DNA from: Caulobacter segnis ATCC 21756
Lineage (GTDB): Bacteria; Pseudomonadota; Alphaproteobacteria; Caulobacterales; Caulobacteraceae
Assembly (NCBI RefSeq): GCF_000092285.1
Contig: NC_014100.1
Span: forward strand, 4,216,001 to 4,280,000
DNA length: 64,000 bases
Reading direction: 5' to 3'
A program made the translations under genes and the position numbers. Shown here one piece after another: positions 1 through 11,147 of this stretch (within the stretch, counting starts at the first letter, position 1; each line of letters starts with the position of its first letter). The notes under the pieces are model-generated. The model made no database searches. It was not told the origin of the DNA and worked only from the letters and a program-made list of their open reading frames with translations.

Positions 1-206
1 AGGAGACCCTCGCCGAGAAGATCGCCGAGGTCGAAGCCGTGGCCGGCGTCAAGCCGCGCTTGGTGTCCGGCGTATCGGGCCAGGGCGTGAAGGAGCTCCT
101 GCGCGCGGCCTATCGCCAGGTTCGCATCCGTCGCGGCGACCTCGAGGAAGAGATCGCCGAGGACGAGGACCACGTCGACGAGACCCCTGGAGGCTGGACG
201 CCGTGA
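1..206 (+). CDS. obgE: Obg-family GTPase, C-terminal end (partial)
   Basis: The window opens inside this gene; the last 68 codons are visible. The segment has the end of a GTPase fold ([12 protein letters not shown], the G5-like region) followed by an acidic tail rich in Glu and Asp. Obg/CgtA GTPases bind the 50S ribosomal subunit and act in ribosome assembly and stress signalling. Its stop overlaps the GTG start of proB by four bases, and an obg-proB order is common in alphaproteobacteria. The acidic tail and the proB neighbour support the call, but most of the protein lies outside the window. Confidence 0.75.
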   Translation, partial: ETLAEKIAEVEAVAGVKPRLVSGVSGQGVKELLRAAYRQVRIRRGDLEEEIAEDEDHVDETPGGWTP

Positions 207-1333
207 GCCACGCCGCCGAGGCGTATCGCAGCGCCCGCCGCATCGTCTTCAAGGTCGGCTCGGCCCTGCTGGTCGACGACGCGACCGGCGCGGCTGACCG
301 CGCCTGGCTGGAAGCGTTCTGCGCCGACGCCGCTGCTCTACGCGCGGACGGCAAACAGGTGCTGGTGGTCTCGTCGGGCGCCGTGGCGCTCGGTCGTCGA
401 CGCCTGGGCCTAACCGGCCGCAAGGCCACCTTGCCGGAAAAGCAGGCCGCGGCCGCCGCCGGCCAGTCGCTGCTGATGCGCGCCTGGGAGGAAGCCTTCG
501 AGCCGCATGGTCTCGGCGTCGCCCAGATCCTGCTGACCCGCGACGACACCGAGACCCGCCGCCGCTGGCTGAACGCCCGCGCCACGACCGAGACGCTGAT
601 GGGCCTGGGCGTCGTGCCGGTGGTCAACGAGAACGACACCGTCGTCACCGAGGAAATCCGCTACGGCGACAACGACCGCCTGGCCGCGCGCGTGGCCCAG
701 ATGGCGGGCGCGGACCTCCTGGTGCTGCTGTCGGACATCGACGGCCTCTACACCGCCGACCCGCGCAAGAACCCCAAGGCCCAGCACATCCCGCACGTGA
801 GCGAGATCACGGCCGAGATCGCCGGCATGGCCGACGGCGCCAACGCCGCCGCTGGCGTCGGCACCGGCGGCATGGCCACCAAGATCGCCGCCGCCCGCAT
901 CGCCCGCGCCGCCGGCTGCGCCACCCTGATCACGCTGGGCTCGCGCCCGCGCCCGCTGGCCGCCATCGCCGCCGGCGAGAAGGCGACCCTGATCGAGGCC
1001 GGCGCCAGTCCGGCCGCCGCCTACAAGGCCTGGATCGCCGGCTCGCTGGCGCCGCAAGGCTGGGTCACGGTCGACGCCGGCGCGGCCAAGGCGCTGGAGG
1101 CGGGCAAGAGCCTGCTGTCAGCCGGCGTCCGCGCCATCGAGGGTCCGTTCGAGAAGGGCGACGCCGTCCGCGTCCGCGACGAGACCGGCCGCGAGGTCGC
1201 GCGCGGCATCGTCCGCTACGACAGCGCCGACGCCCAGCGCATCGCCGGCCTGCGCTCCGACGCCATCGAGGCCGAACTCGGTTTCACGGAGGGCCCGATG
1301 ATCCACGCCGACGACCTGGCCGTAGCCCACTAG
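203..1333 (+). CDS. proB: Glutamate 5-kinase
   Basis: ProB phosphorylates L-glutamate to glutamyl 5-phosphate, the first step of proline synthesis, in the cytoplasm. The 376-residue protein has an amino-acid-kinase domain (about residues 10-255) beginning with a KVGSALL phosphate-binding strand and containing VVNENDTV and [12 protein letters not shown]-terminal PUA domain follows (about 280-365), giving the usual two-domain length. The GTG start at 203 overlaps the stop of the Obg gene (GTGA), so translation is probably coupled. proA is not in the window. The call is firm. Confidence 0.95.
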   Translation: MSHAAEAYRSARRIVFKVGSALLVDDATGAADRAWLEAFCADAAALRADGKQVLVVSSGAVALGRRRLGLTGRKATLPEKQAAAAAGQSLLMRAWEEAFEPHGLGVAQILLTRDDTETRRRWLNARATTETLMGLGVVPVVNENDTVVTEEIRYGDNDRLAARVAQMAGADLLVLLSDIDGLYTADPRKNPKAQHIPHVSEITAEIAGMADGANAAAGVGTGGMATKIAAARIARAAGCATLITLGSRPRPLAAIAAGEKATLIEAGASPAAAYKAWIAGSLAPQGWVTVDAGAAKALEAGKSLLSAGVRAIEGPFEKGDAVRVRDETGREVARGIVRYDSADAQRIAGLRSDAIEAELGFTEGPMIHADDLAVAH

Positions 1334-1357
1334 ACGTTTCCAGTCACGAGCATCCCC

Positions 1358-2887
1358 ATGGCCTACCGATCCCTCCGCGAGTTTATCGACGTTCTGGAGG
1401 CCAAGGGCGAGCTGGTCCGGGTCAAGGAACCCGTGTCCAGCGTGCTGGAGATGACCGAGATCCAGACTCGCCTGCTAGCGACCGGCGGCCCGGCGGTGCT
1501 GTTCGAGCATGTGCTGCTGCCCGACGGCTCGCGCTCGGAGATGCCGGCCCTCGCCAACCTGTTCGGCACCGTCAAGCGCGTGGCCATGGGCGTCACCCTG
1601 GGCGGCGAGCCCCGCGAGACGGCGGGCGAGCTGCGCGAGGTCGGCGAGCTGCTGGCCTTCCTGCGCCAGCCCCAACCGCCCAAGGGGATCAAGGACGCCC
1701 TCGACATGCTGCCCCTGGCCAAGACGGTCATGAGCATGCGCCCCGGCACGGTGAAGAAGGCGCCCGTGCAGGAGGTCGTCCTGACCGGCGACCAGATCGA
1801 CCTGACGAAGCTCCCCGTCCAGACCTGCTGGCCGGGCGAGCCGGCGCCGCTGATCACCTGGCCGCTGGTCGTGACCAAGGGCCCCGGCAAGGACCGCGAG
1901 GACGACTTCAACCTCGGCATCTACCGGATGCAGGTCCTGTCGAAGGACAAGTGCGTCATGCGCTGGCTGGCCCATCGCGGCGGCGCCCAGCACTATGCTC
2001 GCCACAAGAAGGCGGGCGCCAAGGAGCCCCTGCCCGCCTGCGCCGTCCTGGGCGCGGATCCGGGCACCATCCTGGCCGCCGTGACGCCGGTGCCAGACAC
2101 CCTGTCGGAGTACCAGTTCGCCGGCCTGCTGCGCGGGGCCAAGGTCGATCTCGTCCCGGCCAAGACCGTGCCGCTGATGGTTCCCGCCCACGCCGAGATC
2201 GTCATCGAGGGCCACGTCCTGCTGGACGAGTTCGCCGACGAGGGCCCCTACGGCGACCACACCGGCTACTACAACAGCGTCGAGAAGTTCCCGGTCTTCC
2301 AGGTGACGGCGATCACCATGCGCAAGGACCCGATCTACCTGACCACCTTCACGGGCCGGCCGCCGGACGAGCCCTCGGTGCTGGGCGAGGCGCTGAACGA
2401 GGTGTTCATTCCCCTCATCCGCCAGCAGTTCCCCGAGATCGTCGACTTCTGGCTGCCGCCCGAGGGCTGCAGCTACCGCATCGCCGTGGTGTCGATGAAG
2501 AAGGCCTATCCGGGCCATGCCAAGCGCGTGATGCTGGGCGTCTGGAGCTATCTGCGCCAGTTCATGTACACCAAGTGGGTGATCGTCGTGGACCACGACA
2601 TCAACGCCCGCGACTGGAAGGACGTGATGTGGGCGATCAGCACCAAGATGGACCCGGCGCGGGACATCACGGTGATCGAGCACACCCCGATCGACTATCT
2701 GGACTTCGCTTCCCCCGAGAGCGGCCTTGGCTCCAAGATCGGCCTCGACGCCACCGACAAGTGGCCGCCCGAGACCAAGCGCGAATGGGGCGAGGAGATC
2801 CGCATGGACCAGGCCGTGGTGGACGCCGTCAGCGAGAAGTGGGCGCGGCTGGGCTTGCCCGGCGACGGGACGCCGATCTGGAAGTGA
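1358..2887 (+). CDS. ubiD: UbiD-family prenylated-FMN decarboxylase
   Basis: UbiD removes the carboxyl group of 3-polyprenyl-4-hydroxybenzoate in ubiquinone synthesis, using prenylated FMN made by UbiX. The protein is 509 residues, normal for the family. It carries the conserved [11 protein letters not shown] stretch near residue 295, which includes family glutamates of the cofactor site, and starts with a typical [10 protein letters not shown]. It follows proB by 24 bases in the same direction. Other UbiD enzymes act on different aromatic acids, but the family-typical length and lack of a catabolic neighbourhood favour the ubiquinone role. Confidence 0.9.
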   Translation: MAYRSLREFIDVLEAKGELVRVKEPVSSVLEMTEIQTRLLATGGPAVLFEHVLLPDGSRSEMPALANLFGTVKRVAMGVTLGGEPRETAGELREVGELLAFLRQPQPPKGIKDALDMLPLAKTVMSMRPGTVKKAPVQEVVLTGDQIDLTKLPVQTCWPGEPAPLITWPLVVTKGPGKDREDDFNLGIYRMQVLSKDKCVMRWLAHRGGAQHYARHKKAGAKEPLPACAVLGADPGTILAAVTPVPDTLSEYQFAGLLRGAKVDLVPAKTVPLMVPAHAEIVIEGHVLLDEFADEGPYGDHTGYYNSVEKFPVFQVTAITMRKDPIYLTTFTGRPPDEPSVLGEALNEVFIPLIRQQFPEIVDFWLPPEGCSYRIAVVSMKKAYPGHAKRVMLGVWSYLRQFMYTKWVIVVDHDINARDWKDVMWAISTKMDPARDITVIEHTPIDYLDFASPESGLGSKIGLDATDKWPPETKREWGEEIRMDQAVVDAVSEKWARLGLPGDGTPIWK

Positions 2888-2915
2888 TCTGAGTCGGTCG
2901 AGCGGGGGGGCTTCC

Positions 2916-3527
2916 GTGGACGCATTCGAGTTCTTCTTCAGTTTCTATGGTCTGCTGCTGGGCTTCTCGGTGGCCGAACTGGTCGGCGGCTTCGCCCGGA
3001 CGCTGCATGAGCGGCGCGCGGTGCGATTCGGGTTGCTGACGCCGCTGCTGGCGCTGTTCGTGGCCATCGACATCGCCAGTTTCTGGAACCAAGCCTGGGT
3101 GATCTTCCGCCCGGCGCCCTACAGCTACGCCCTGCTGATCCTGGGCCTGGTGGTCGCCAGCATCTTCTACGTGGCCGCCACGCAGGTCTTTCCGCGCGAG
3201 CTCAAGGAAGGCGACAACCTCGACGACCACTTCTGGTCCAATCGCAAGCTCGTGCTGTTGAGCGTGATGACGGCCAACCTCATCGTCGCGCTGTTCTTCG
3301 TGTTCCTGTTGAACCTGAACGGCGAATTCGCCCGTCTGAAGCTGGGCCTCGCGTTCTGGATCGGCACGCCCTTGTTCCTGATCCTCACCACCGTCGCGGC
3401 GCTGGCGCGATCCCGCTGGCTCGTCACCGCTATCCTGGCGGTCCTCGTGCTCTATCAGAGCTGGCATGTCGTCCGTTCGGCCGCCTTAATGGTCAGCCGC
3501 GGCGGCTGGTCTCTGATCGGCGGCTGA
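2916..3527 (+). CDS. Multi-spanning membrane protein of unknown function
   Basis: The function is not recognised. I chose the GTG at 2916 because the protein from there begins directly with a membrane helix (VDAFEFFFSFYGLLLGFS); the open frame upstream is only a shadow of ubiD. The 203-residue product has about five to six hydrophobic segments, including helices around LLTPLLALFVAIDIASF, LLILGLVVASIFYVA, and LVTAILAVLVLYQSW. The next gene starts about 40 bases later, so the two may share a transcript. No catalytic motif is visible. Confidence 0.7.
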   Translation: MDAFEFFFSFYGLLLGFSVAELVGGFARTLHERRAVRFGLLTPLLALFVAIDIASFWNQAWVIFRPAPYSYALLILGLVVASIFYVAATQVFPRELKEGDNLDDHFWSNRKLVLLSVMTANLIVALFFVFLLNLNGEFARLKLGLAFWIGTPLFLILTTVAALARSRWLVTAILAVLVLYQSWHVVRSAALMVSRGGWSLIGG

Positions 3528-3567
3528 GCCCTTGCCTTCTCACCTCAGAGGCGCGACGACGTCGGCC

Positions 3568-5397
3568 ATGCGCCATTCGTTCCTGATCGCCTCCGCATTG
3601 CTTGCCTTCGGAGCCCCCGCCATGTCGCAGACACCCGCCAGCAAGGCGCCTTGGGACCAGCCTTTCCTGCCGCCGGCCCCGCATTGGCAGGGCGCCAGCC
3701 AGGCGCTGATCCGCGACAAGGCCGATCCGTGGGTGACCCCGTTCGAGGCCGACGCCGAGCACGACTTCTCGCCGACCTACGCCGACACCCGCGCCTGGTT
3801 CGACCGCCTGGACAAGGCGTCCAAGCTGATCCGCGTCGAGGACTTCGGCGTCTCGCCGCAGGGCCGCGCGATCTTCGCGGTGATCGCGTCGAAGGACGGC
3901 GACAAGCTTGATCCAAAGAAGCCGCTGCTGCTGGTCCAGTGCGGCATCCACCCCGGCGAGATCGACGGCAAGGACGCCGGCATGATGCTGCTGCGGGACA
4001 TGGCGTTTCACGGCAAGGACGGTCTGCTGGACAAGGTGAACCTGGTCCTGATCCCGATCCTGTCGGTCGACGGCCACGAGCGGTCGGGACCCTACTCCCG
4101 CCCCAACCAGCGCGGGCCGCGCATCCAGGGCTGGCGCAACACCGCGACCAACCAGAACCTGAACCGCGACTTCATGAAGCTGGACCAGCCGGAGATGCGG
4201 GCGCTCAAGCGCCTGCAGGCCAAGTACAAGGCCGATCTCTATGTCGACGTCCACGTCACCGACGGCATGGACTACCAGTACGACGTCACCTACGGCTTCA
4301 ACGGCGAGAACGGCGTCTGGAACCGCTCGCCGGCCATCGCCAAATGGCTGGACGGGGTGCTCAAGCCCGTCATGAACAAGAGCCTGGAGGCCGAGGGCCA
4401 CATCCCGGGCGAACTGGTGTTCGGCGTCGACGAGCACAATCCCAAGGCCGGCTTCTCGGACGGGGGCCTGGGCGAGCGCTTCTCGAACGGCTGGGGCGCG
4501 GCGGCCCACGTCCCGACCATCCTGATCGAGAATCATAGCCTGAAACCCCACGCCCAGCGCGTGCTCGGGACCTATGTGTTCATCGAGACGGCCCTGAAGC
4601 TGCTGGCCGACAAGGGCGGCGACCTGCGGACGGCGATCGCCGCCGACAGCGCCCTGCGCCCGGCCGAGATCCCGGCCAATTTCGTGTCCGACGACAAGCC
4701 CGCCTACACGCGCGCCTTCAAGGGCATCAAGTACGCGTACTACGACAGCCCCGCCTCGGGCCGGAAGGAAGTGCGCTGGCTGGGCGAGGCCGATCCGGAG
4801 ATCTGGAACGTCCCCTTCTATGGCTCCAAGCCCTCGCTGACGCTGAAGCGCCCGGCCGCCTACTATGTGCCCAGCTACCGCGCCGACCTCATCGAGCGCC
4901 TGAAGCTGCACGGCGTGACCGTGGAGACCTTGCCCGCCGACAAGACCGTCAAGGTCGAGATGATCCGCCTGGTCGATCCCAAGATCGCCACGCGCGCCAA
5001 CGAAGGCCACGTGCAGATCAGCGTCGAGAAGGTCACGACCGAGACCCGCGACTGGGTCTTCCCCAAGGGCTCGGTCCGCGTGCCGACCGACCAGCCGCTG
5101 GGCGACCTCGTCGTCCTGCTGCTGGAGCCGCAGTCCAGCGAAAGCGTCTTCGCCTGGGGCATGGTCCCCGAGGTGCTGAGCCGCGTCGAATATATCGAGC
5201 CCTACGCCATCGCTCCATTGGCCGAGAAGATGCTGGCCGCGGATCCGAAGCTGAAGGCCGAGTTCGAGGCCAAGCTGGCGGCCGAGCCCAAGTTCGCCGC
5301 CGATCCCGACGCGCGCCTGGCCTGGTTCTACAAGCGCACGCCGTTCTACGACGACCACCACCTGCTGTATCCGATCGCTCGCGAGATCGCGCAGTAG
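3568..5397 (+). CDS. Exported M14-family zinc carboxypeptidase
   Basis: This is a secreted peptidase of the M14 carboxypeptidase fold. The ATG at 3568 gives a clean signal peptide (MRHSFLIASALLAFGAPAMSQ), whereas the TTG at 3532 would put a polar stretch before it. The zinc site is visible as HPGE (about His128 and Glu131) and VDVHVTDG (about His229), and LIEN contains the probable catalytic Glu near 321. The 609-residue length leaves a C-terminal extension of about 250 residues after the catalytic domain. Substrate unknown; periplasmic peptide or peptidoglycan processing is possible. Confidence 0.85.
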   Translation: MRHSFLIASALLAFGAPAMSQTPASKAPWDQPFLPPAPHWQGASQALIRDKADPWVTPFEADAEHDFSPTYADTRAWFDRLDKASKLIRVEDFGVSPQGRAIFAVIASKDGDKLDPKKPLLLVQCGIHPGEIDGKDAGMMLLRDMAFHGKDGLLDKVNLVLIPILSVDGHERSGPYSRPNQRGPRIQGWRNTATNQNLNRDFMKLDQPEMRALKRLQAKYKADLYVDVHVTDGMDYQYDVTYGFNGENGVWNRSPAIAKWLDGVLKPVMNKSLEAEGHIPGELVFGVDEHNPKAGFSDGGLGERFSNGWGAAAHVPTILIENHSLKPHAQRVLGTYVFIETALKLLADKGGDLRTAIAADSALRPAEIPANFVSDDKPAYTRAFKGIKYAYYDSPASGRKEVRWLGEADPEIWNVPFYGSKPSLTLKRPAAYYVPSYRADLIERLKLHGVTVETLPADKTVKVEMIRLVDPKIATRANEGHVQISVEKVTTETRDWVFPKGSVRVPTDQPLGDLVVLLLEPQSSESVFAWGMVPEVLSRVEYIEPYAIAPLAEKMLAADPKLKAEFEAKLAAEPKFAADPDARLAWFYKRTPFYDDHHLLYPIAREIAQ

Positions 5398-5478
5398 CGT
5401 TGGGTTGCCGTTCCTGGGCGAAAGGTCTCATATGACCGGCCGCTCGGGGGCGGGCGGCGTCATAGGGTTTGTAGAGTC

Positions 5479-5880
5479 ATGGACACGATCGTTTCCGGCC
5501 ACGCGGCCGCCCTCTGGGCCGGCCTGCACCTCTTCCTTCTGCTGATCCTGTCGGTGCTGGTCGTTCGTCTGCGCCAGAAGCACAAGGTGGCCCTGGGCGA
5601 CGAGGGCATCCCCGAGCTGGCGCGCGCCATCCGCGCCTTCGGCAACGCCACCGAATACGTGCCGACGGGCGTCGCGGCCCTGGCCGTGCTGGCCGTCGCC
5701 GGCGCTTCGGCCCTGACCATCCACGTCGTCGGCTTCCTGCTGTTCGCCGGCCGCGTGACCCACGCCATCGGCCTTTCCAACAGCGGCGGCGTCTCGATCC
5801 CCCGCGCGGCGGGCATGATCGCCACCTGGCTGGCCTACATCTTCGCCGGCGTGGCGCTGCTGATCTCGGCGATCGCCTAA
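5479..5880 (+). CDS. MAPEG-family membrane protein
   Basis: This 133-residue protein is a small four-helix membrane protein of the MAPEG superfamily, which in eukaryotes includes microsomal glutathione transferases and leukotriene synthases. The FGNATEYVPTGVAAL stretch near residue 55 matches the family's conserved E-x-x-P region in the second helix. Bacterial YecN-like members are poorly characterised, so a glutathione transferase or peroxidase role is only inferred. It stands alone, with a copy of the GC-rich palindromic repeat right after its stop. Confidence 0.8.
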   Translation: MDTIVSGHAAALWAGLHLFLLLILSVLVVRLRQKHKVALGDEGIPELARAIRAFGNATEYVPTGVAALAVLAVAGASALTIHVVGFLLFAGRVTHAIGLSNSGGVSIPRAAGMIATWLAYIFAGVALLISAIA

Positions 5881-6008
5881 CCTTCTTCCTCCCATTAGGG
5901 GGAGGTGGATCGCCGCGGATACGCGGCGAGACGGGAGGGGGTCGCGAAGCGTCGATAGCCCCCTCCACCGCCGTTCGGCGGTCCCCCTCCCCCAGAGGAG
6001 GAGGAAGG
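5881..6008. repeat. GC-rich palindromic intergenic repeat, copy 1
   Basis: The copy starts directly after the MAPEG stop and ends before tldE. Its outer arms (cttcttcctccc and gaggaggaagg) are complementary. An inner GGGGGAGG / CCTCCCCC pair and a small CGCCG-TTCG-CGGCG type hairpin fold the middle. At least six other copies lie at 8425, 15133, 17724, 40216, 49557 and 52761. This copy lies between two genes of the same direction. Confidence 0.8.
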
Positions 6009-6052
6009 GTGAAACGCTTGCCCCGGCCCGTCCGCGTCGTCCATAAGACCGC

Positions 6053-7384
6053 ATGGACGAAAACCTGTTGCATGACGTGGTCGCCGCCGCGCGCAAAGCC
6101 GGGGCCGACGCGGCCGAGGCTGTCTTCGCCGAGCGCCAGTCGCTCTCCGTCAGCGTCCGCCTGGGCGAGTTGGAAGAGGTCGAGCGCGAGGAGGCCCGGG
6201 ACCTGGGCCTGCGCGTCTTCATCGGCCAGCGCAGCGCCACGGTCTCCGGCTCGGACGTCTCCGCCGAAGCCCGCGCCAAGCTGGTCGAGCGCGCCGTGGC
6301 CATGGCCCGTTTGGCGCCCGAGGATCCCTACGCCAGCCTCGCGCCGGCCGATCGCCTGGCTCGCGCGCCCTATCCCGAACTCGACCTCGTCGACCCTTAC
6401 GAGCCGACGGCGGAGACCCTGGAGACCCAGGCCCGCACGGCGGAGGAGCATGCTCGCGCCGTCAAGGGCGTGACCAATTCCGACGGCGGCTCGGCGGCCT
6501 GGTCCTCGTCGCGCTGGGCGTTCGTCACCAGCGAAGGCTTCCACGCCAGCCACGCGGCCACCGGCCACTCGGTCTCGGCCTCGGCGATCGCCGGCGAGGG
6601 CGCGGGCATGGAGCGCGGCGGTGAAGGCCGCTCGACCCGGCATTTCGGCGACCTGCCCGCCGCCGGCGATATCGGCATGGAGGCCGGCCGCCAGGCGGTG
6701 GTGCGGCTGGACCCACGCAAGATCGCCTCGACCACCGCCCCTGTGATCTTCGAGAACCGTCTGGCCATGAGCCTGATCGGCCCGCTGCTGGGCGCGATCT
6801 CGGGTCCGTCCATCGCGCGCGGCACCTCGTTCCTGAAGGACAGGCTAGGGCAGCAGATCTTCGCGCGCGGCGTCCATCTGCTGGAGGACCCGCACCGCGT
6901 GCGCGGCCTCGGCTCGGCGCCGTTCGACGACGAGGGCGTGGCGACGGAAGCGCGCGCCCTGATCGACGATGGCGTGCTGACCACCTGGCTGCTGAACACC
7001 AGCTCGGCCAAGCAGCTGGGCCTCGTCACCACCGGTCACGCCTCCCGGGGGCTCGCTGGCCCCTCCGGCGTCTCGACCCACAACCTGACCCTCCAGCCGG
7101 GCGAGAAGGACATCAAGAGTCTGATGAAGGACGCCGGGACCGGCCTCGTCGTCACCTCGATGTTCGGCCCCTCGCTGAACGGCAACACCGGCGACTGGTC
7201 GGTCGGCTGCTCCGGCTACTGGTTCGAGAACGGCGAGAGCACCGGGCCGGTCACCGAGATCACCGTGGCCGGCAACTTGATCGACATCTACGCCCGCCTC
7301 GTGCCCGGCTCGGACCTCGAACTGCGCGGCGCCAGCAACAGCCCCTCGTTGCTGGTCGACGCCCTGGCGATCGCAGGCAAATGA
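6053..7384 (+). CDS. pmbA: TldE/PmbA-like metalloprotease partner subunit
   Basis: TldE (PmbA) pairs with TldD to form a protease that degrades unfolded peptides and processes some modified peptides. The 443-residue protein has the N-terminal PmbA/TldD domain (YxLGELEEVEREEARDLGLRV region) and the C-terminal family domain ending in VGCSGYWFENGE and GASNSPSLLVD. No HExxxH motif is present, which separates TldE from the metal-binding TldD partner. It overlaps the next gene by four bases (ATGA). tldD is not in the window. Confidence 0.88.
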   Translation: MDENLLHDVVAAARKAGADAAEAVFAERQSLSVSVRLGELEEVEREEARDLGLRVFIGQRSATVSGSDVSAEARAKLVERAVAMARLAPEDPYASLAPADRLARAPYPELDLVDPYEPTAETLETQARTAEEHARAVKGVTNSDGGSAAWSSSRWAFVTSEGFHASHAATGHSVSASAIAGEGAGMERGGEGRSTRHFGDLPAAGDIGMEAGRQAVVRLDPRKIASTTAPVIFENRLAMSLIGPLLGAISGPSIARGTSFLKDRLGQQIFARGVHLLEDPHRVRGLGSAPFDDEGVATEARALIDDGVLTTWLLNTSSAKQLGLVTTGHASRGLAGPSGVSTHNLTLQPGEKDIKSLMKDAGTGLVVTSMFGPSLNGNTGDWSVGCSGYWFENGESTGPVTEITVAGNLIDIYARLVPGSDLELRGASNSPSLLVDALAIAGK

Positions 7385-8160
7385 ACGACCTGGACCTGAT
7401 CCTGGAAGCCGCTCAGCAGGCGGGGGAGCTGGCGCTCACCGCGCGCGAGAGCGGCCTGAAGATCTGGTCCAAGCCCGGCGGCTCGCCCGTCACCGACGCC
7501 GACCTCGCCGTCGACACCCTGTTGAAACTGGAGCTCAAGTCGGCGCGGCCCGACTATGGCTGGCTGTCGGAGGAGACCGCCGACGACCCGACGCGCCTGG
7601 CCACGCGCCGCCAGTTCGTCGTCGACCCGATCGATGGCACCGTGGCCTTCATGAAGAACAAGCCGTGGTTCGCGGTCTCGATCGCCATCGTCGAGGACGG
7701 CCAGCCGATCGCCGGCGTGGTCCACGCCCCGGCCCTCTCCGAGACCTACGCCGCCACGCTGGAAGGCCCCGCCACCCTGAACGGCGCCCCGATCGCGCCC
7801 AGCGCCACCGACCAGCTGCTTGGCGCGGCGATGCTGGGCGACGCCAAGATGTTCGCGCACCCGGCCTGGCACGAGCCGTGGCCGGAGATGCGGATCGAAA
7901 GCCGCAACTCGATCGCCTACCGCATGTGCCTGGTGGCCTCGGGCGCTTTCGACGCGGCGGTGGCCCTATCCCCCAAGAGCGAATGGGACCTCGCCGCCGC
8001 CGACCTGATCGTCCGCCGCGCCGGCGCCACGCTCAGCGATCACAAAGGCCACGCTTTCGCCTATAATCGCCCCGTTCCGCTGGTTCCGAGCCTAGTTTGC
8101 GCCAATCAGGCGCTAGCGCCATTGATCCTTAACCGCGTCGGGCATATCGAGCTGCCATAA
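7381..8160 (+). CDS. cysQ: Inositol monophosphatase-family phosphatase, CysQ-like
   Basis: The 259-residue protein is a magnesium-dependent, lithium-sensitive type phosphatase. Metal ligands are visible at LSEE (Glu64), DPIDGT (Asp82 and Asp85) and SEWDLAAAD (Asp203), in family order. CysQ members hydrolyse 3'-phosphoadenosine 5'-phosphate, while others act on inositol or histidinol phosphate; the DPIDGTVAF signature and length fit CysQ best, but the substrate is not proven. The ATG at 7381 overlaps the tldE stop, so the two are probably co-translated. Confidence 0.75.
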   Translation: MNDLDLILEAAQQAGELALTARESGLKIWSKPGGSPVTDADLAVDTLLKLELKSARPDYGWLSEETADDPTRLATRRQFVVDPIDGTVAFMKNKPWFAVSIAIVEDGQPIAGVVHAPALSETYAATLEGPATLNGAPIAPSATDQLLGAAMLGDAKMFAHPAWHEPWPEMRIESRNSIAYRMCLVASGAFDAAVALSPKSEWDLAAADLIVRRAGATLSDHKGHAFAYNRPVPLVPSLVCANQALAPLILNRVGHIELP

Positions 8161-8189
8161 AACCAATTCCTCGCAGGAACTTGCTCCAA

Positions 8190-8417
8190 ATGCCCGATAA
8201 GCAGCTTCTTCATATCGTCATCGGCGGTGAACTGAAGGACGTCGCCGGCATCGAATTCCGCGACCTGTCTAAGGTCGAGTTCGTCGGCGCCTATCCGAAC
8301 TACGACGAGGCCCACAAGGCCTGGAAGGCCAAGGCCCAGGCCACGGTCGACAACGCTCACGCCCGCTACTTCATCATCCACGCCCACAAGCTGCTGGATC
8401 CGAGCAGCGAGGGCTAG
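8190..8417 (+). CDS. Small DUF4170-type protein
   Basis: A 75-residue cytoplasmic protein beginning MPDKQLLHIVIGGEL and containing DEAHKAWKAKAQATVDNAHARYFIIH. This resembles the alphaproteobacterial DUF4170 family, whose function is unknown. The ATG at 8190 is preceded by a CAGGAA ribosome-binding stretch; the in-frame TTG at 8181 is less likely. It follows the phosphatase gene by 29 bases and is probably in the same operon. A repeat copy follows immediately. Confidence 0.7.
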   Translation: MPDKQLLHIVIGGELKDVAGIEFRDLSKVEFVGAYPNYDEAHKAWKAKAQATVDNAHARYFIIHAHKLLDPSSEG

Positions 8418-8424
8418 CTCCCGA

Positions 8425-8537
8425 AAATCCTCCCCCTAGCGGGGGAGGTGTCGGCGAAGCCGACGGAGGGGGAAGAGGCCGGCGAGCCCGCGCTCCCCCT
8501 CCGGCCTTCGGCCGCCTCCCCCACAGGGGGAGGATTT
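8425..8537. repeat. GC-rich palindromic intergenic repeat, copy 2
   Basis: Outer arms aaatcctcccc and ggggaggattt are complementary, with internal CCCCCT-AGC-GGGGG and CCGGCCTTCGGCCG hairpins. It fills the gap between two convergent genes, so it may end transcription from both sides. Confidence 0.85.
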
Positions 8538-8543
8538 GACGGA

Positions 8544-9209
8544 TCACTCCCGCCGCAAGATCTTGTCCGTCAGCACCTTGCCCAGCATCCCGGCGCGGAA
8601 GGTCTTCTTCATCGCGACCGGATCGTAATCCTCGCTCTCGACCCACTCGCTGAAGGTCTGGCCCTTGGGCTCCCCGCGCTCCAGGTACTGCTCGAACACG
8701 TAGTCCAGCACGCCGGTGTTGCCGTGCTTGATGTGCAGGTAGCGCGGGCCCAGCTGCTTCATCGCCTCGCGGATCGGCTGGCCCAGGCGATAGTGGGCGT
8801 AGAAGACGCTCATGATCCCCGCCCGGTCCGCGCCGGACTTGCAATGCATCAGGGCCGGATATTCGATCGTCTCGAACAGCTCCTTCGCGCCGCGCACCCG
8901 CTCGCGGATCGGGACCTCGCGCGAGGTGATCGTGAAGTCGACGAAGTTCAGGCCCAGGCGCTGGCAGGCGTCCTTCTCCAGCGCGTAGAAGCTGCCGTCG
9001 AAGCCGCCGCGCAGGTTCACGATCGTCTTGATCCCCTGCTTCTTCCACCACGCCAGCTGGAACGGCCAGGGCTGGTTGGCGCGGACCATCTCGGGGCTGA
9101 TCCAGTGGGCGTTGGAAAAGCCCAGGCGCAGGTAGGCGTGGTCGTTCCACAGATAGTGGAGATAGGTCCTGAACCGGCCCCAGGGCGTGGTGAGGTCGAA
9201 CTTGGCCAA
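8544..9209 (-). CDS. Cys-dependent tyrosine/dual-specificity phosphatase-like protein
   Basis: The C-terminal half contains HCKSGADRAG (Cys123 to Arg129), the HCx5R phosphate loop of the protein tyrosine phosphatase fold. The start is uncertain: I use a TTG at 9209 with AAGGA ten bases upstream, giving 221 residues; an open frame continues far upstream but only as the shadow of the ABC transporter gene. The gene is divergent from the lipid A exporter, so a role in envelope phosphate removal is conceivable. Caulobacter has another phosphatase-like envelope protein (CtpA) with such a role, but equivalence is inference. Confidence 0.75.
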   Translation of the reverse strand: MAKFDLTTPWGRFRTYLHYLWNDHAYLRLGFSNAHWISPEMVRANQPWPFQLAWWKKQGIKTIVNLRGGFDGSFYALEKDACQRLGLNFVDFTITSREVPIRERVRGAKELFETIEYPALMHCKSGADRAGIMSVFYAHYRLGQPIREAMKQLGPRYLHIKHGNTGVLDYVFEQYLERGEPKGQTFSEWVESEDYDPVAMKKTFRAGMLGKVLTDKILRRE

Positions 9210-9353
9210 GCGGGGACGATCCTTGCGAATTGCGCGGTCTAAGTAGGGTAGAGCGGCCCGAAAGGCAAAACCGGCCCCGATGGCGTCGCTTTTCGCGGGC
9301 AGTGCGTCCGCGAAGTCATTGACAGCTTCGCCTCGAAATCCGACCCCTCGCCC

Positions 9354-11143
<1,790 letters not shown>

Positions 11144-11147
<4 letters not shown>

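Noticed and set aside
3493..5361. A 622-codon minus-strand open frame opposite the M14 peptidase gene
   Set aside because: Low-complexity Val/Gly/Leu/Arg composition caused by high GC at third positions; the plus-strand frame has zinc ligands and a signal peptide.
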